From the NCBI GenBank assembly GCA_033977485.1, contig CM066988.1:30686001-30750000 (forward strand): 64,000 bases of DNA, written 5' to 3'. Shown piece by piece: positions 22,042 through 35,200 of the stretch (positions are counted from its first letter, which is position 1; each line of letters begins with the position of its first letter). The stretch comes from Hydrangea macrophylla. Taxonomy: Eukaryota > Streptophyta > Magnoliopsida > Cornales > Hydrangeaceae. Under the pieces are notes generated by a model. It was not told where the DNA came from. It ran no database searches and worked only from the letters and a program-made list of their open reading frames with translations. The translations under genes were made by a program, and so were the position numbers.

Positions 22042-22240
22042 GTGTGTGTGTGTATATATATTTGATGATGCCAAAAATTGGTAGAAGAAGGATAAGAGAG
22101 GGACAATAGAAGTTTGTATGTGGTTCGACCCCGTTAATGAGGTGACCTATGTCCACGTGTGCGTCGGTGCGTGTGGATATCGCAATTCTTCCTCTTACCC
22201 ACAGCTTTTCTTTCAAAGTTCCTTTAAATTCCAAATTCAA
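22042..22240. repeat. LTR-like fragment left of the Tat-like LTR
   Basis: It holds a TG/TA microsatellite (about 22040-22064) and the block GTGGTTCGACCCC followed by CTACGTCCACG-like sequence (TATGTCCACGTG), a pattern frequent in plant LTRs. It may belong with 25173-25673 as one element interrupted by the Tat-like LTR. I infer this from position only. Confidence 0.35.
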
Positions 22241-24473
22241 AACAAATGAGTCACCACTTAATTTTTAAAAGGAAAATTAAGAAACCATTTTAAAAGCAAC
22301 TGATCTTTTGCGAAACTAAAGATTAACTAGGTCCGGGGATTATGGAATGAGAAGGGAAGGAGCCCATTGGACTAAAACACCCCTTTTCATCATGTTTCAC
22401 GATAGGCCTCTACTTAACATCCTTTAATTGAATTATTAATCTAAGCATGCCCTCAACTAATACATAGATATACGTATACATTACACAAACATGTCAAAAT
22501 GGTGTAAAATTACCAATTTACAAAATATCATTCAAAAATCACGTAATTCAAGTAGCAAGCAACATGATGTGCAATAAAGAACAAGAGAACTTACCCGGGA
22601 TCCAGCCTCGGATATTAAACGTGCAATGCATGCAATTAAATAAAACCTAGGAAAAGAGTCTCTAATCCACATATATACATGTAAAGCAAAATTTTAATTC
22701 TAAATGTGTCGCGCATGAGGTTGAAAAATCGATAAAATCAATAAATTAAAATAAACTAAAGAGGGATTCAAGAAGTCATACCTTAATAGCGCTACAAAAC
22801 AAAGGGTTAGTCCACATGATATACAAGATATAAAGTTAGAAATAGCAATCCTACATTTCTAACTTAAGTCTATCAAATGCAATTGAATCTAAAGCAAATA
22901 AATCCTAATTACAAGTGTCAAGCCATATGGATGAATATGTTCATGAAAACGAATAAATTATGAAATACCCAATCTTTTAGATCACTTAAAATTTGAATTC
23001 AAGCTTAATTAATCATTATTGAAACATGGTTTGACCCTTAACTCATGAAAATATCATCTAAGCCATTATTCATAAGATTGGTTAAAACTATTGCAGAATT
23101 CTGAAAATTGCTGAGAGCAGATCATAACTTTAAAAAAATAAAAAGCATGGTTCCCGTGGCTTGATCTTGATGAATTTTGGACACAAGATGCCTCTGTGTG
23201 TCTAGTTTTTTACCCCAAAAAGAAATCAAAGTTTCAACAGTTGGATCTCCAAGAATTGGACAAAAACCAGATATCACTCAGCATTTTACATCCTTCTGTC
23301 CAGAGTTCTTGCACGATTTTCTAAAAATAGCAAAAAGATCAGAAATGCTTTGTTATTTTTAGGGTGACTTCCTAACACATTAATCTACTTAGAAAAAAAT
23401 TATTTTGGGTCACAAACACTTTATTAAGATTCTGATTTACTTATTTCAAAAGAATGTTACTGTGCTGAAACTCTGGACAGATTGTAGTGACGTTACAAAA
23501 CTCAAAACCAAACCACTTTAGACATGAAATCTCCTTAAAACAAAAATTACAGTGGTAGAACTTTGAGTTATTGACACTTTCCCGTTGGTTTCACTGGATT
23601 CCAACGGTTAGATTTCAAACTAAAAATCCTTGATCGAAACTGGTTTATGAACCCACCGTTTCATTGTGAAGTTCAACTTTCATTTGTTAACCCCAACTAT
23701 TAAACCATGAAGTTGGACTTTAAACTAAACTATTTTCTCCTACCATTTGATGGTCATTGGAGGCTAAAGACCTTTATATTTGTAGATTTGAAATGAAGTA
23801 TGAATAGACTTCATGAAATCTCAAGATAGTGAATCTAAATCATGGAAATGGGCTTAGACTCAAAACTACTTTCTCCTACCATTTGATGGTCATTGGAGAT
23901 GAAGACATGACTAATACTCATGAGCCTTAAGCAAACATAGCTAAATACTCATAGGTTTTCAAGGAATATGAAAGGGGATTCCATGAAACCTTAAGTTAAA
24001 GAATCCCAAACCATGGTGGAGGTTTAGATTCATTTGCTTGCTCTTATATGAAGGATGATCAACCTTGACTCTCATGGGGAGCACAAGCTCACATGGGATC
24101 AAGGGATTCAACTCATGAGATTCAAGTGAAGTATGGAAGACTTCCAAGAATGTCAAGAGAGAAGTATAAACAAAGAAAAAGAAAAGAAAGAACTAAAAGA
24201 AAAGGGAATTAAAGTTTGTAAGTTTCTTAATAGAACTTCTAAAAAGATTAATCAAAGTACCAAGTAGTTTTAAGATTAGGAGTTCAAAAGAATGAAGAAA
24301 AGAAAAAATATCTTGTAGTTAGAGAATCACCTCCAAACTATCCTCAAAGCTTTTCTCCTTTTGAAGATCTTCCAAGCTCTTCTCTCTAGTTTTTTTTTTT
24401 TAAAACTCTCTCTCAAATATATGTTAGTGTATTGGTAGCTACTTCTTCTCTATCCTTCCAAGGAAGATCCTCC

Positions 24474-24481
24474 TTTTATAG
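24474..24481 (+). promoter_or_regulatory. Possible TATA box of the Tat-like LTR
   Basis: TTTTATAG lies in a CT-rich then AT-rich context, about 135 bp upstream of the palindrome array. Confidence 0.35.
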
Positions 24482-24609
24482 ACAAAATTACCAAGTATTC
24501 TCAGTGAATTCGGAGTAAAAGACAGGTGTAAATGTCTCATTTGGTGGTACAATACGTACTTCTTGAAAATAGACAGACTGCTGCAGAAGACGGCAGTTAA
24601 AAGAATTTA

Positions 24610-24886
24610 CGGCAGTTAGTGGATGCCGCTGCGGCACTCCGTGACAACCGCAACAGCAGTCAGTGAGTGCCGCGCGGCATCCAGTGATAGCCGTTTTAAA
24701 ATACTGATTGCCGCGTTTTAGTCAAAATTGCTTTTCCGTTTTTTTTTTGTTTTATCTACATACATGTACGTATTGTACCACAAAATATAGACTGTTAAAG
24801 CAAACGGCAGTCAGAAATTGTCGGCGGCACTCAGTAAGTGCCGGTCCGGCATTCTGTGACTGCCGCATGGCACTCACTGAGTGCCG
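24610..24886. repeat. Array of 19-bp CGGCA...TGCCG palindromic units in the Tat-like LTR
   Basis: Two groups of four imperfect palindromes of the form CGGCACTCAGTAAGTGCCG are present. Group one starts at 24610, 24632, 24654 and 24675, with spacing 22, 22 and 21 bp. Group two starts at 24805, 24825, 24847 and 24868, with spacing 20, 22 and 21 bp. Arms are partly conserved (CGGCA and TGCCG or variants) while the middle drifts. A lone half unit follows group one (about 24702-24714) and another follows group two near 24895. Confidence 0.85.
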
Positions 24887-25172
24887 CCAAAACCTGCCGT
24901 GTGCCGGTTTTTGTTAAAATTCCTTTTTTTTAGGTCTTTTCTTTTTTCCTTTTTCTAAAAAAAAACTTATTTTCGAAGATCTTTTCCAAAAGTGATGTTT
25001 TATACCTAAATTCCCCTAAATACCAGGTATTTCATTCTGTGAAAATTTTACCGCGTTTGGAGAACTTTCTGAAGAGCTTGGAACACTTCGAATCTTTCGG
25101 TCCTTGTCATCATTAGATATGGAGGTGATACTCTCCTTAATTCGACATTTGGTTAAAATCAGGGTGTCTATA

Positions 25173-25673
25173 GTGCGCTTTCACTAACAAACCACCGGCG
25201 GATTCTGGTGAACCCACAAGGAGGGCGGTACTACCAGAGACCGACCGAATATATGCGTAATAGTGTTGCGTTCTGCTCTTTCATGAGTCAGGAATGTGAT
25301 CCCCTCTTACGGGGGTGGGTGGCCTCGTTTATAGATGCAAGAGACCACCCGTACAAGGTAACTATTAGATTAGGAAACCTAATCTAATTGCAATTTGATG
25401 AGCACAAATCATGGGATGTTTCCTAAGCGGTTTAGGAAACATCTTCTTCTTTCCATTTGTCTTCTGAATGAGTTAGGTAATTGCTGGAACTGTTCAGCAT
25501 GAGTCACGGGGTCAAGCCCGGGCTGCGCCCATCTTGGTCTATCAGCATTACGTACCCCCGAGCGGTACGAACAGATTGGGCGGGACATCCCGGGATGGTC
25601 GAGTAACATGTCCCCGTCCTGGGTGACTTGGCATTCTGCTGCTAACGTGGTAATTTGACTTTGACTGGATATT
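25173..25673. repeat. LTR-like fragment right of the Tat-like LTR
   Basis: No coding sequence. It contains ATGTGATCCCCTCTTACGGGGGTGGG and a TTTATAGATG promoter-like motif, then a stretch with paired purine- and pyrimidine-rich blocks. It probably derives from the same disrupted LTR as 22042-22240. Confidence 0.35.
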
Positions 25674-25955
25674 TTTGGACTAAGCTCCCATTTTCGTTTA
25701 TTTAATGACCCTTTTCCCAATTTTTCCTTAATTAAAAATTAAGTTTTATAATTATCTTGAATTTGATTTCTTAATTGTTTTGTGGTAACTGATCTTCTAT
25801 TTGTTTTTCGTAGGAGGAGAATATGATGAAGAGATCATGAAGGTTGCTAAAATGATGAAGATGATATTGTCAGCTACATTGTCTCCCAATGTTGTATGGC
25901 TGACCAGTAGGGTGTGTTATAACACGCCAAATGGAGTTGGAAAATGGATGGTGCT
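25674..25955 (+). repeat. Right copy of the 280 bp direct repeat
   Basis: It is near-identical to 21761-22041, including the acceptor-like TTTGTTTTTCGTAG and the open stretch EYDEEIMKVAKMMKMIL. After the shared part the frame stays open to about 26083, further than in the left copy, so this may be the ancestral copy. Confidence 0.55.
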
Positions 25956-28066
25956 CATTAGATCAAGCAAGTTTTCTTATCATTATCAAGCATATCTATG
26001 GAAAATGCAACCGAATGCTTTATATTTTTTCGATTTTCTTATCATTATAATCTCATATAGAGAAATCTTAGCAACTTTTACATAGATATGCTGCAATGGA
26101 ACTTGTGTGCGATCATGAAATTAAATGGGATAATTAAATGAGATCATCTTTGGTTTGTTCATACTATACACTTTATTGTTTGTTTATATTCCTTACAAGG
26201 TTTGAATATTAAAGTTGTTCTTGCGTACTATAGTATGGGTTATCGCCTACTTCGACAAAATAGCTAAGGATATAAGAGATGCTTTAAATGTGCCATCTTG
26301 TATTGTCCATGTGTGATATGATTGGATGTCTTGCTACATTATCAATCGACCAAAAAAATACGATCATTGCTAGGTGTATAATAAATTGTGTAATTAATTG
26401 TACAAATGTGTAATATAAGGTTGGACTTTGTACTGCACGTTTTAACCTTGTGCAGACTTTTTAATATAAGGTTTAATCTTATACTGCACATTTGTATAAT
26501 TAATTGTGCAATTTATTGTGCACAAAGCATTTCTCTAAAAATACAAATGACAAAAAAGCTGTGTGTATTTTTATACATTTAGTAGGACCACTATACACGT
26601 GTCACACTGAATTATGGGAAACTAAACAGAAATCCAGTGGGCCCCACCCCATTACGCTATCAATTATGGCCTCACCTACTTCACCTCCTCCGGTTACATG
26701 ACATCCCTATATATACAACTCCGTATGTACAAAGCCCTAGTCAAAGGGAAAGTGGTGGTTCCCAGTCCACTTGGCACTGACCCACACCCTCCCACAAAGC
26801 TTCACAACTTCCCCCAAGATCTTAACCACATTTAAGAATTCCTTTGACGTCCACTATATCAATATGAGATTCTCTCTGCTTTTTGGCGGGGTAAAGCTCT
26901 CACCTACTGACAAATTATACCAAAATACACACATTATTTCCCGCTTTTATTGCACACACTAATTAAAAAGGGGGTTTTAATTTATAATAATAAAAACAAA
27001 AACCCCTCTCGAAAGAATGAACAAAAAATTTGGGGTTCTCTCCTCTGTGCCTGTGGTGTGGTGTCCTTCCAAACAAAAACAAAAACAAATTAGGGTTTTG
27101 TGCTTTTGGGTTCCCTCATGTCCTTTTTTTAGTGAGAGAAAGTGACAGCTTAGAGAGAGAGAGAGAGATAACAAAAAACTCCAAAATGAAGTAGTAAGGG
27201 AAGAGACAAAGGCATTTTACTTTATAGTCTTGTTTGCTTCCTTCCTTGATAAAAAAATCAAAATAAAGAAAGACTAGGGTTTGTAGTGTAATTTCCACAG
27301 CTATGTGGTGGTCTGTTCTGTTGGATGGTAACTTGTGTTGTTATTAGGCTTTTCTGGGTCCATTTTGTATTTGTATTGAATGTTAGTGTGGTTGAGATTT
27401 GAAGGCCCATTTTGCTTAATTTTTCATGGGTTTGTTGCACTTAATGGTTGAGCTCTGTCACGGGTGTGTACTGTAAAACTGAGGCTCGCACTGATATGAT
27501 CATATTCAGAGTTTCAGTTGTTGAAAGATGCAAACAGAAGCTTTTTTATTTGCTGTGAAGTTTTTGAATCTGTGAGAGGGATGGACTGTTTGAAGTGAGC
27601 CACATTGTTCATGTGAAAGAGGTACGGTAAAGAAAATGGCAACTTTCCATGGTTAGATCTTGGAAAGTCACTCTGTTAGTAGTTTATTTCAAACATTTGT
27701 CTTTTTTTTTTTTTTTTGTAGCTGAAACTGAACTGTTTTCTTTGCCGGAGTACTGTTTTCTATATCTATAGCTTTCTTATCTTAAGGGTTTTTTTTTTAC
27801 TTTGTGTAAGTAGTGGTAGTTGAACATGATGGACATTTGGCTTAAATCTGCCTTTTGGTGTTCATTGTCCTAATGATTAGCCTACTACTCTAGAGACTCA
27901 TGGTTTTGGAGAAAAATGTTGTTGAGAGTGTGAATGCTAGCTGTGTTACCCCATTTTGCTTTTCTTTGAGTTTTTGGAGTTAAAAAGAGCTTGAAAAATC
28001 AAATTGGTTCTTGAGATTGAGCTTATTATTATCTCATTTGGGTGTGGTCATTTTCTGGGGTTAAGT
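25956..28066 (+). promoter_or_regulatory. Upstream region and probable leader of GHR1
   Basis: No other gene is supported. A TATATATA motif at 26708-26715 is a plausible core promoter. It is followed by C/T-rich and GA-rich leader-like sequence, including a GA run near 27157-27168. AG|GTACGG near 27620 and a T-run ending GTAG at 27720 could bound a leader intron, but this is not certain. An inverted-repeat element lies at 26375-26522. The coding start at 28067 is well supported by the protein family. Confidence 0.4.
26375..26522. mobile_element. Small inverted-repeat (MITE-like) element
   Basis: The left arm (about 26375-26420, TGTATAATAAATTGTGTAAT...) is the reverse complement, with some mismatches, of the right arm (about 26470-26522). 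The total length near 148 bp and its position in a promoter region are typical of a MITE. The target duplication is unclear. Confidence 0.5.
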
Positions 28067-29248
28067 ATGAAGTTTTTAAGGCTTTTAGTGGTATCTTCTC
28101 TACTTTTGGTCACTGCCATGGGTCAGCTTCCTTCACAGGACATTTTGGCACTGCTTGAATTCAAGAAGGGAATCAAGCATGACCCTACTGGTTATGTGCT
28201 AAATTCATGGAATGAGGAGTCTATTGACTTCAATGGATGCCCATCCTCTTGGAATGGGATTTGGTGTAGCGGTGGTAATGTCGCTGGGGTTGTTCTTGAT
28301 CACCTGGGTTTATCGGTTGATGCTGATTTGAGTGTGTTTGTAAACCTAACAATGCTTGTCAAACTCTCCATGTCAAACAACTCCATAACCGGGGAAATAC
28401 CCAACAATATAGGTGAACTCAAACGCCTTGAGTATTTAGATATTTCGAACAATCAATTCTTCTCTTCTTTGCCCCCGGAAATCGGTAAATTAGGCAGCTT
28501 AAAGAACCTTTCATTCTCCGGGAACAACTTTTCGGGTTCTATTCCGGATTCAATTTCGGGGCTTGTTTCTATACAATCTTTGGACTTGAGCAGAAACTCC
28601 TTATCTGGTACATTGCCGTCTTCTTTGACAATGTTGATGAATCTGGTATCTTTGAATCTCTCTCTCAATGGGTTCACGGAGAAAATTCCAAAAGGGTTTG
28701 ATCTGATGACAAATCTTGAGATTCTTGACTTGCACGCAAACATGTTCAATGGAAATCTAGATGAGAAATTTTTGCTATTTTCGAGTGCCAGTCATGTTGA
28801 TTTTAGTGGGAATTTGCTTGTGAATTCTGCTTCGCAGCAGCAAAAATTTTTACCAGGTATTTCAGAGAGTATTAAGTACTTGAATCTCAGCAACAACCAG
28901 CTTACCGGGTCGCTGGTGAGTGGGAGTGAATCACAGATATTTGGTAACTTAAAGGTGTTGGATTTGAGCTATAATCAGCTGTCTGGAGAATTACCTGGAT
29001 TCAATTTTGTTTATGATCTCCAGATCCTCAAGCTCAGCAACAACAAATTTTCTGGATTTATTCCTAACAATCTTCTCAAGGGAGATGCTTTGGTTCTTAC
29101 TGAATTGGATTTGAGTGGTAACAACCTCACAGGTAGTTTTTCAACTAAGTTCATGCTTCTGTAGAATTGTAGAATTTCGTGACTTCTTTAATCTTTCTTT
29201 CTATTATTCTATTTAAACAAAAAGGACAGTATAGGATGGCTCTTTCCT

Positions 29249-29280
<32 letters not shown>

Positions 29281-32200
29281 CATTTTTTCTATTCAAAGGT
29301 GAAAATGGTTGCATACTTGCATTCAGTTTGGTCATATTTCTGTTGAAATTCTTGTTTTTTTTCTCCTGATTTTTTATGGCCTGTTTGTGTGTCCCATGAA
29401 TTTGATTGGGTCATTTCACATATTTGTAAAGCATTTGAATATAGAAATATATCATCTTGAATTACTTGGTTGGAAAGAAAAGAAAAACTTGATGCATAAG
29501 ATGAATATAAATTGATGATTTTAAGCATAACTTTTTGCATAGCTCTCTCTTTTCCATGACATAATTCAAGATAATGGGTTCTACCTTGAAATGCTTTACA
29601 AATTTTGAATTAATCAGTTCAAATTCATGGGACGTGTAAACATGCCATTAATCTTTTATGTTCTATTGATTCCAAATAGAGAAGTAGGATGGCTCTTTCT
29701 TTTTTCAATTTATTTATGACCTGTTTGGTTTGGTTTTCTTTGATTTTCATGCTCTAGTTCATCTTTCAGGGCCAATAAGTATGATAACATCAATAACTTT
29801 GCGCATCCTCAATCTCTCCTCCAACGGGCTTTCTGGTGAGCTTCCATTGCTGACCGGAAGCTGTACGGTACTTGATCTGTCGAAAAACCAATTTGAAGGT
29901 AATTTAACCAGGTTAATGAAATGGGGAAACATTGAAATTCTCGATCTCAGCCAGAACCGTTTGACCGGGCCTATTCCTGAGGTGACTGCTCAATTTCTGC
30001 GTTTGAATTACCTGAATCTCTCTCGTAATTCTCTCACAAACTCTATCCCCAATGTTATTACACAGTTCCCCAAACTTTCAGTTCTTGATCTCAGTTTTAA
30101 CCAGTTAGACGGACCTCTAATAACTAGTCTTCTCACATTGCCCACATTGCAAGAACTTCGCCTTGAAAACAATTTGCTTCTTGGAAGTATAAATTTCTCT
30201 CCTCCTTCCTCTTTTCAACCCAGTCTTCTGGTTCTTCATCTATCTCATAACCGGTTTAATGGTTATTTTCCGGACGGATTTGGGTCATTGACTGGACTTC
30301 AAGTGCTCGATCTTGCAGGGAATAATTTTTCTGGGTCTTTACCAACTTCGATGGCTGATATAAGCTCCCTGAGTTCATTGGATATCTCTCAAAATCATTT
30401 CTCGGGTCCGTTGCCTAGTAACTTATCAAATTCCCTCAAAAGCTTCAATGCATCATACAATGATCTTTCTGGAGTCGTCCCGGAAAATCTGAGAAAATTT
30501 CCACTTTCTTCTTTCTACCCCGGTAACTCAGCGTTGCAATTTCCAAATGCTCCTCCCGGATCAACAAATTTTCGCCCTGGAAATACCAAGAGGAAGCCGA
30601 TCAAAACAATAATCAAAGTAATAGTGATCATTGTTTGTGTGGTTGCTGTGGCTATTCTGATCTTGCTCGCCATCTTCATACATTACAGTCGCATATTGAA
30701 GAGACCTCTTCCTGAACATGTTACAAGCAAAGACGTCCGAAGACGGACACCGTCAAATCCTTCAGCAATTAGCGGAAAGCACAGTGGCGGTGCTTTAGTT
30801 GTTTCAGCCGAGGATCTTATGGCTTCACGAAAAGGATCATCCTCTGAGATAATTAGTCCCGACGAGAAAATGGCGGCTATAACCGCATTTTCCCCGTCAA
30901 AGAACAGCCAATTGTCTTGGTCGCCGGAATCTGGGGATTCATATGCTGTTGAAAATTTTGCAAGGCTGGATGTCCGGTCTCCGGACCGACTTGCCGGTGA
31001 GCTGTATTTTCTTGATGATACGATTTCGTTGACACCTGAGGAACTATCTCGGGCCCCGGCTGAAGTCTTGGGGAGGAGCAGCCATGGGACTTCTTACAGG
31101 GCTACCCTTGATAATGGAATGTTCTTGACTGTGAAGTGGTTGAGGGAAGGGGTTGCGAAACAGAGAAAGGATTTTGCTAAGGAGGCTAAAAAATTTGCAA
31201 ATATAAGGCACCCGAATGTGGTGGGGTTGAGAGGATACTACTGGGGGCCCACACAGCATGAGAAGCTCATTCTTTCAGATTACATCTCACCAGGAAGCCT
31301 TGCAAGCTTTCTCTATGGTAACATTTTGACCTTTTCTTTCTTTATTTGCGTTTACCTTGCCTACCCTGTTTACCGGAAGATTGAAACAAACAGAACGTCA
31401 CTATCATTCTAGTGTTACATTCGTAATTGCCCCTTTTTTTTTTTCTTTTTTTTTATCTCTCATGTATGGAAGAAATCATTGATGTGGTGGTGTTATGACA
31501 TTTTTGATGGTTGGTTTGTGGGGGCCATTCGTGACTGATTAAGCAATCACAATAGAGCTAGGCTGGCCCACCAATTGGGTGGCCTGGAATGCATAAACAC
31601 TTCTTTCAAGGTTGCTAGACCTGGACCTACTAAATTTATGGGGGATCACAAGTAAATGCCACCATTAAATTTCCATGCCCGAGTACCTTTAGGTTTTGTT
31701 CTGTGCACTGGCCGTGATCAATAGATGTAGGATTGAAATCGATAGAATTAAAAACATGGACCTAAAGCCACGTAAGATATGTACAAACTACAAATTAATG
31801 GTGGAGCTTATGGGTTGAGCATAAGCGAAGCTGGCTTACCAGGTTTCCTAATTCTGAAAAATCTATGTTACATCGATTCAGCTACAATTGTTAGGATTCC
31901 CAAATCCATGAACCTAAACATATGGGGTCACGATAATAAATTAATAACTAATAAGACTTAATGTTTCTTTACATTTCTAAAATAAAATAGTGTTTTATGT
32001 AAAATAAGATTTAGCACAAGGGCCAACCAACATGCCTTTAAGACCGGCGTGCATCAGCTTCCTTCTTGTTGGACTAATATTTCCTGGAAAGTAGTAAGGG
32101 CCAACCAACATGCCTTTAAGACCGGCGTGCATCAGCTTCCTTGTTGTTGGACTAATATTTCCTGTGGTGGACAATGTGAGTAGGCTTATATACATCACAT

Positions 32201-35200
32201 CACTAGAATGTATTGGGGGGACTTGTGAACATGAGAGTGATTTTCTTCCATAAAACATTTGATCAAACATAAAATCCCAAGTCTAACGGATTTAGTTACC
32301 CACATTTGTTTACTGTCGACAGGCCGGGGACCATTTTGAAAAAAAAAAAAAATGTGTTCATTTCTTTTGCAACTAAAGAAGATATTTTGTTATCCATGTT
32401 ACTTGGTGACTTTTCTTTGCTGTGGTGCCTTTTAGAAAAAAAAAAGCTCAAACTTTTTGATAAATATAGGATAACATCATATTATACTCCCTCCGTCCCA
32501 TTTTGAGAGTCCTATATTCCATTTTGGGATGTCCCAAAATAGTGTCCACTTTCCTTAAATTGGTGTATAATTTTTACTTACCAAAACTATCCCTCCTTGA
32601 AATCTACACCAAGACAAAACTAAAAAAGTTGTAATGATTAGGGGCAATTGTGGAAAGTTGGTATAGATTCTTTTTATCCCCTTAATAAGTTGAGTTCCCA
32701 AATATGGACTCACAAAATGGGACGGAGGGAGTAATTGATCATGGTATGTATAGCACTGATCATATCTGATATGATATTTATGGGAGTTCTGTGATGCTTT
32801 CCTCAATCCTTGAAAAGCTGTCTTGTTTCATTTCAATTTGTTAAGTTTTCTCTGCTATGAAGAAAAAACAGTGGAACATTGGTAAATGTGGAAATTTTAC
32901 TTGTTTCATAACAAATGCTTGTCCTACAATCATGAATTTGTTCCTGTCAGTTGAAGATCTTATGTGTCTTCCCTAATCTTCACGCGAACAATAATCAGGA
33001 GATATACTTTTTCTCACTTTTTCGAAACTAGAGGAAAGGTAATGTTAAAAGTGAATGGACAGTCCTTGGAGAACAAACTGTAAAAATTATAGAGTGGGAA
33101 AACGGGGGCAATGAAATGTTATGTTTATTTACTGCATCTTTTGGTCCAACAATCATTACTTCTGAACATTTCCAGATGGGTTTCTTCGGACCAGGTGGAC
33201 TCCGCATGGGATGATCCATCTTGGATTCTATCAGACCAAAACACAAGAAAATAGTACATAGGAAAAGGGAAAAATGTTTCAGTTTGCAAAATTTTATGTT
33301 CTGGCATGAAAATCAGGCCCTCGAGACATTTGCTAAAGATTAACGGGTTCCCTCTTACACCGTTAAGAATTGACATGTATGCATTAGGCAATGTTGTTTG
33401 GTATATTACTTTAATCTTTATCTTTCAAATTGTTAAATATCTGAACTGATATAGCATTTTGATTTTGATTGCTCCAATTGGTGAGTCTTGTGGCATGCCA
33501 GGTTTTTGACGTGGTATTTGGCAACCACTCTAGTCTCAAGGTGCACAAGGACTTATAGACATGCTAGTTAGTTAATATAGTTGTTGGTAGTAATTTCTTA
33601 CTGTCTAGCTTAAGGTTTACTCTGCATGGACATTTTTTATTTTATTTTATTTTATTGAAATGCACCTCATATGAATAGATAAACAGAATGTCTTCACTTT
33701 TGAAAATTTGAAATGCAATTATGTACAGTTTTATTTACTGAGATGTCCATTATCTATAGTAAAACGCATTTACTAGGTTCTTATACGCGTCAAAGACAGT
33801 AGCTCTCATCCCAATTTCTCATATGCTATGTTACGGACTCGAGTATGTGTGTGGGATGCACATACGTGTCTAAGCACCTGACTTTCCAAATTCATGAATT
33901 TGAGGACACAGGGCATGACAATAAATATACACTTGTTTATATCCCCAAAAGAAGATAGTGTTTTAAGCAATGTTACCTGGAATGTGGTTCTCCCCGACCC
34001 GTGGTACGGGTTAGGGTGTGTGGTACGTCACTTAGCTCGGTTCGGGGTAGTTTTAGTTGGTTCACTTTTTAGGTTCGTGGGTGCTTTGGTTCGATTAGCA
34101 CTTGTGTAAATAATTACACAAAGATATATATAGTACTAAATCATTCCATGACTTCACATAATCAAATTTCAAACACAAAATATAGGAAAATAAGATCAAA
34201 TTAAGTCTCAAATGCAAATATCTTAGAAGCTCTCAAACAAAAGCCAACAAGCAATGTAAAAGTATGGATTTCATTTATCTTCTTCACAGTTTCGATTTTA
34301 TTTATCTTCTTCTCGTTTGGTTCGTGAAATTTAGGATCCGGATCCCTAGGAACCACGATTTGGATCGCAAGATCCGGATTGTGGCTCCATGGGGGGTACC
34401 ACGATCCCGGTATGTTTGGGTTTGAGTAATGCTATGCTTCTCAAATTTGTATAACAAATGTGGTTCCTAACACGGCGGCGGTCTACTTGATTTTTATTGG
34501 AGGATGTTCCAGTGATCCTGCCATTATTGAAGGTGGTCCCACTGGCATATGTGTTGGGAACCACATTTGAGATACAAAATTTGGGAAGCGTATTAGCATT
34601 ACTCTGGTGTTTTTATGTAATACCAAGACATTAAATGACATTTCATCCATCTTGATAGAACTTTATAGCAAAAGGGATATAGTTAGAGACTTCGTATACT
34701 GTTATACAAGCAGTTGCCGATACCATGCTTCTTGGTGTTTCCAACCAGAATTGTCGGACACATATCCCATACATGCCCAAGTGTTGAGGGTCCGACACGG
34801 GTACTTCAATGTATTAATAAGAGTCTATGTAACATGGCTCATATGAATATCATTCTGATTTTACCATAATGCATTTTATTTCCTTGTGTCTCGTTGCCAT
34901 TGCTTCCATTAACGTTAAATCTATTCTTGCAGATCGACCAGGAAGGAAGGGCCCGCCGTTATCGTGGGTCCAAAGACTCAAAATAGCAGTTGACATTGCA
35001 CGTGGCCTGAATTATCTCCATTTTGATCGTGCTGTTCCACATGGCAACATCAAAGCAACCAACATACTCTTAGACGGGCCCGATCTCAATGCACGTGTAG
35101 CTGATTACTGCCTCCACCGTCTCATGACCCAGGCTGGGACCATCGAACAGATTCTTGATGCTGGGGTTTTGGGCTATCGTGCTCCGGAGTTGGCTGCTTC

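Larger units (their letters stand above)
22241..25172 (+). repeat. Tat/Ogre-like LTR, first copy, 5'-truncated
   Basis: It begins within a GAGTCACCACTTAATTTTT block and ends with AGGGTGTCTATA, close to the AGGGTGTCTACA end usual for this LTR type. Long collinear similarity to 59453-61449 shows a repeat family: the same blocks GGATCCAG, AAAAGAGTCTCTAA and the CCAAAAAGAAATCAAAG stretch occur in the same order. A TATA-like TTTTATAG is at 24474-24481, and a dense palindrome array (24610-24886) lies downstream of it. No coding sequence was found. Confidence 0.55.

Noticed and set aside
28004..28066. Upstream extension of the GHR1 start
   Set aside because: The extension begins with TTG and lacks an ATG. 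The ATG at 28067 starts a good signal peptide.
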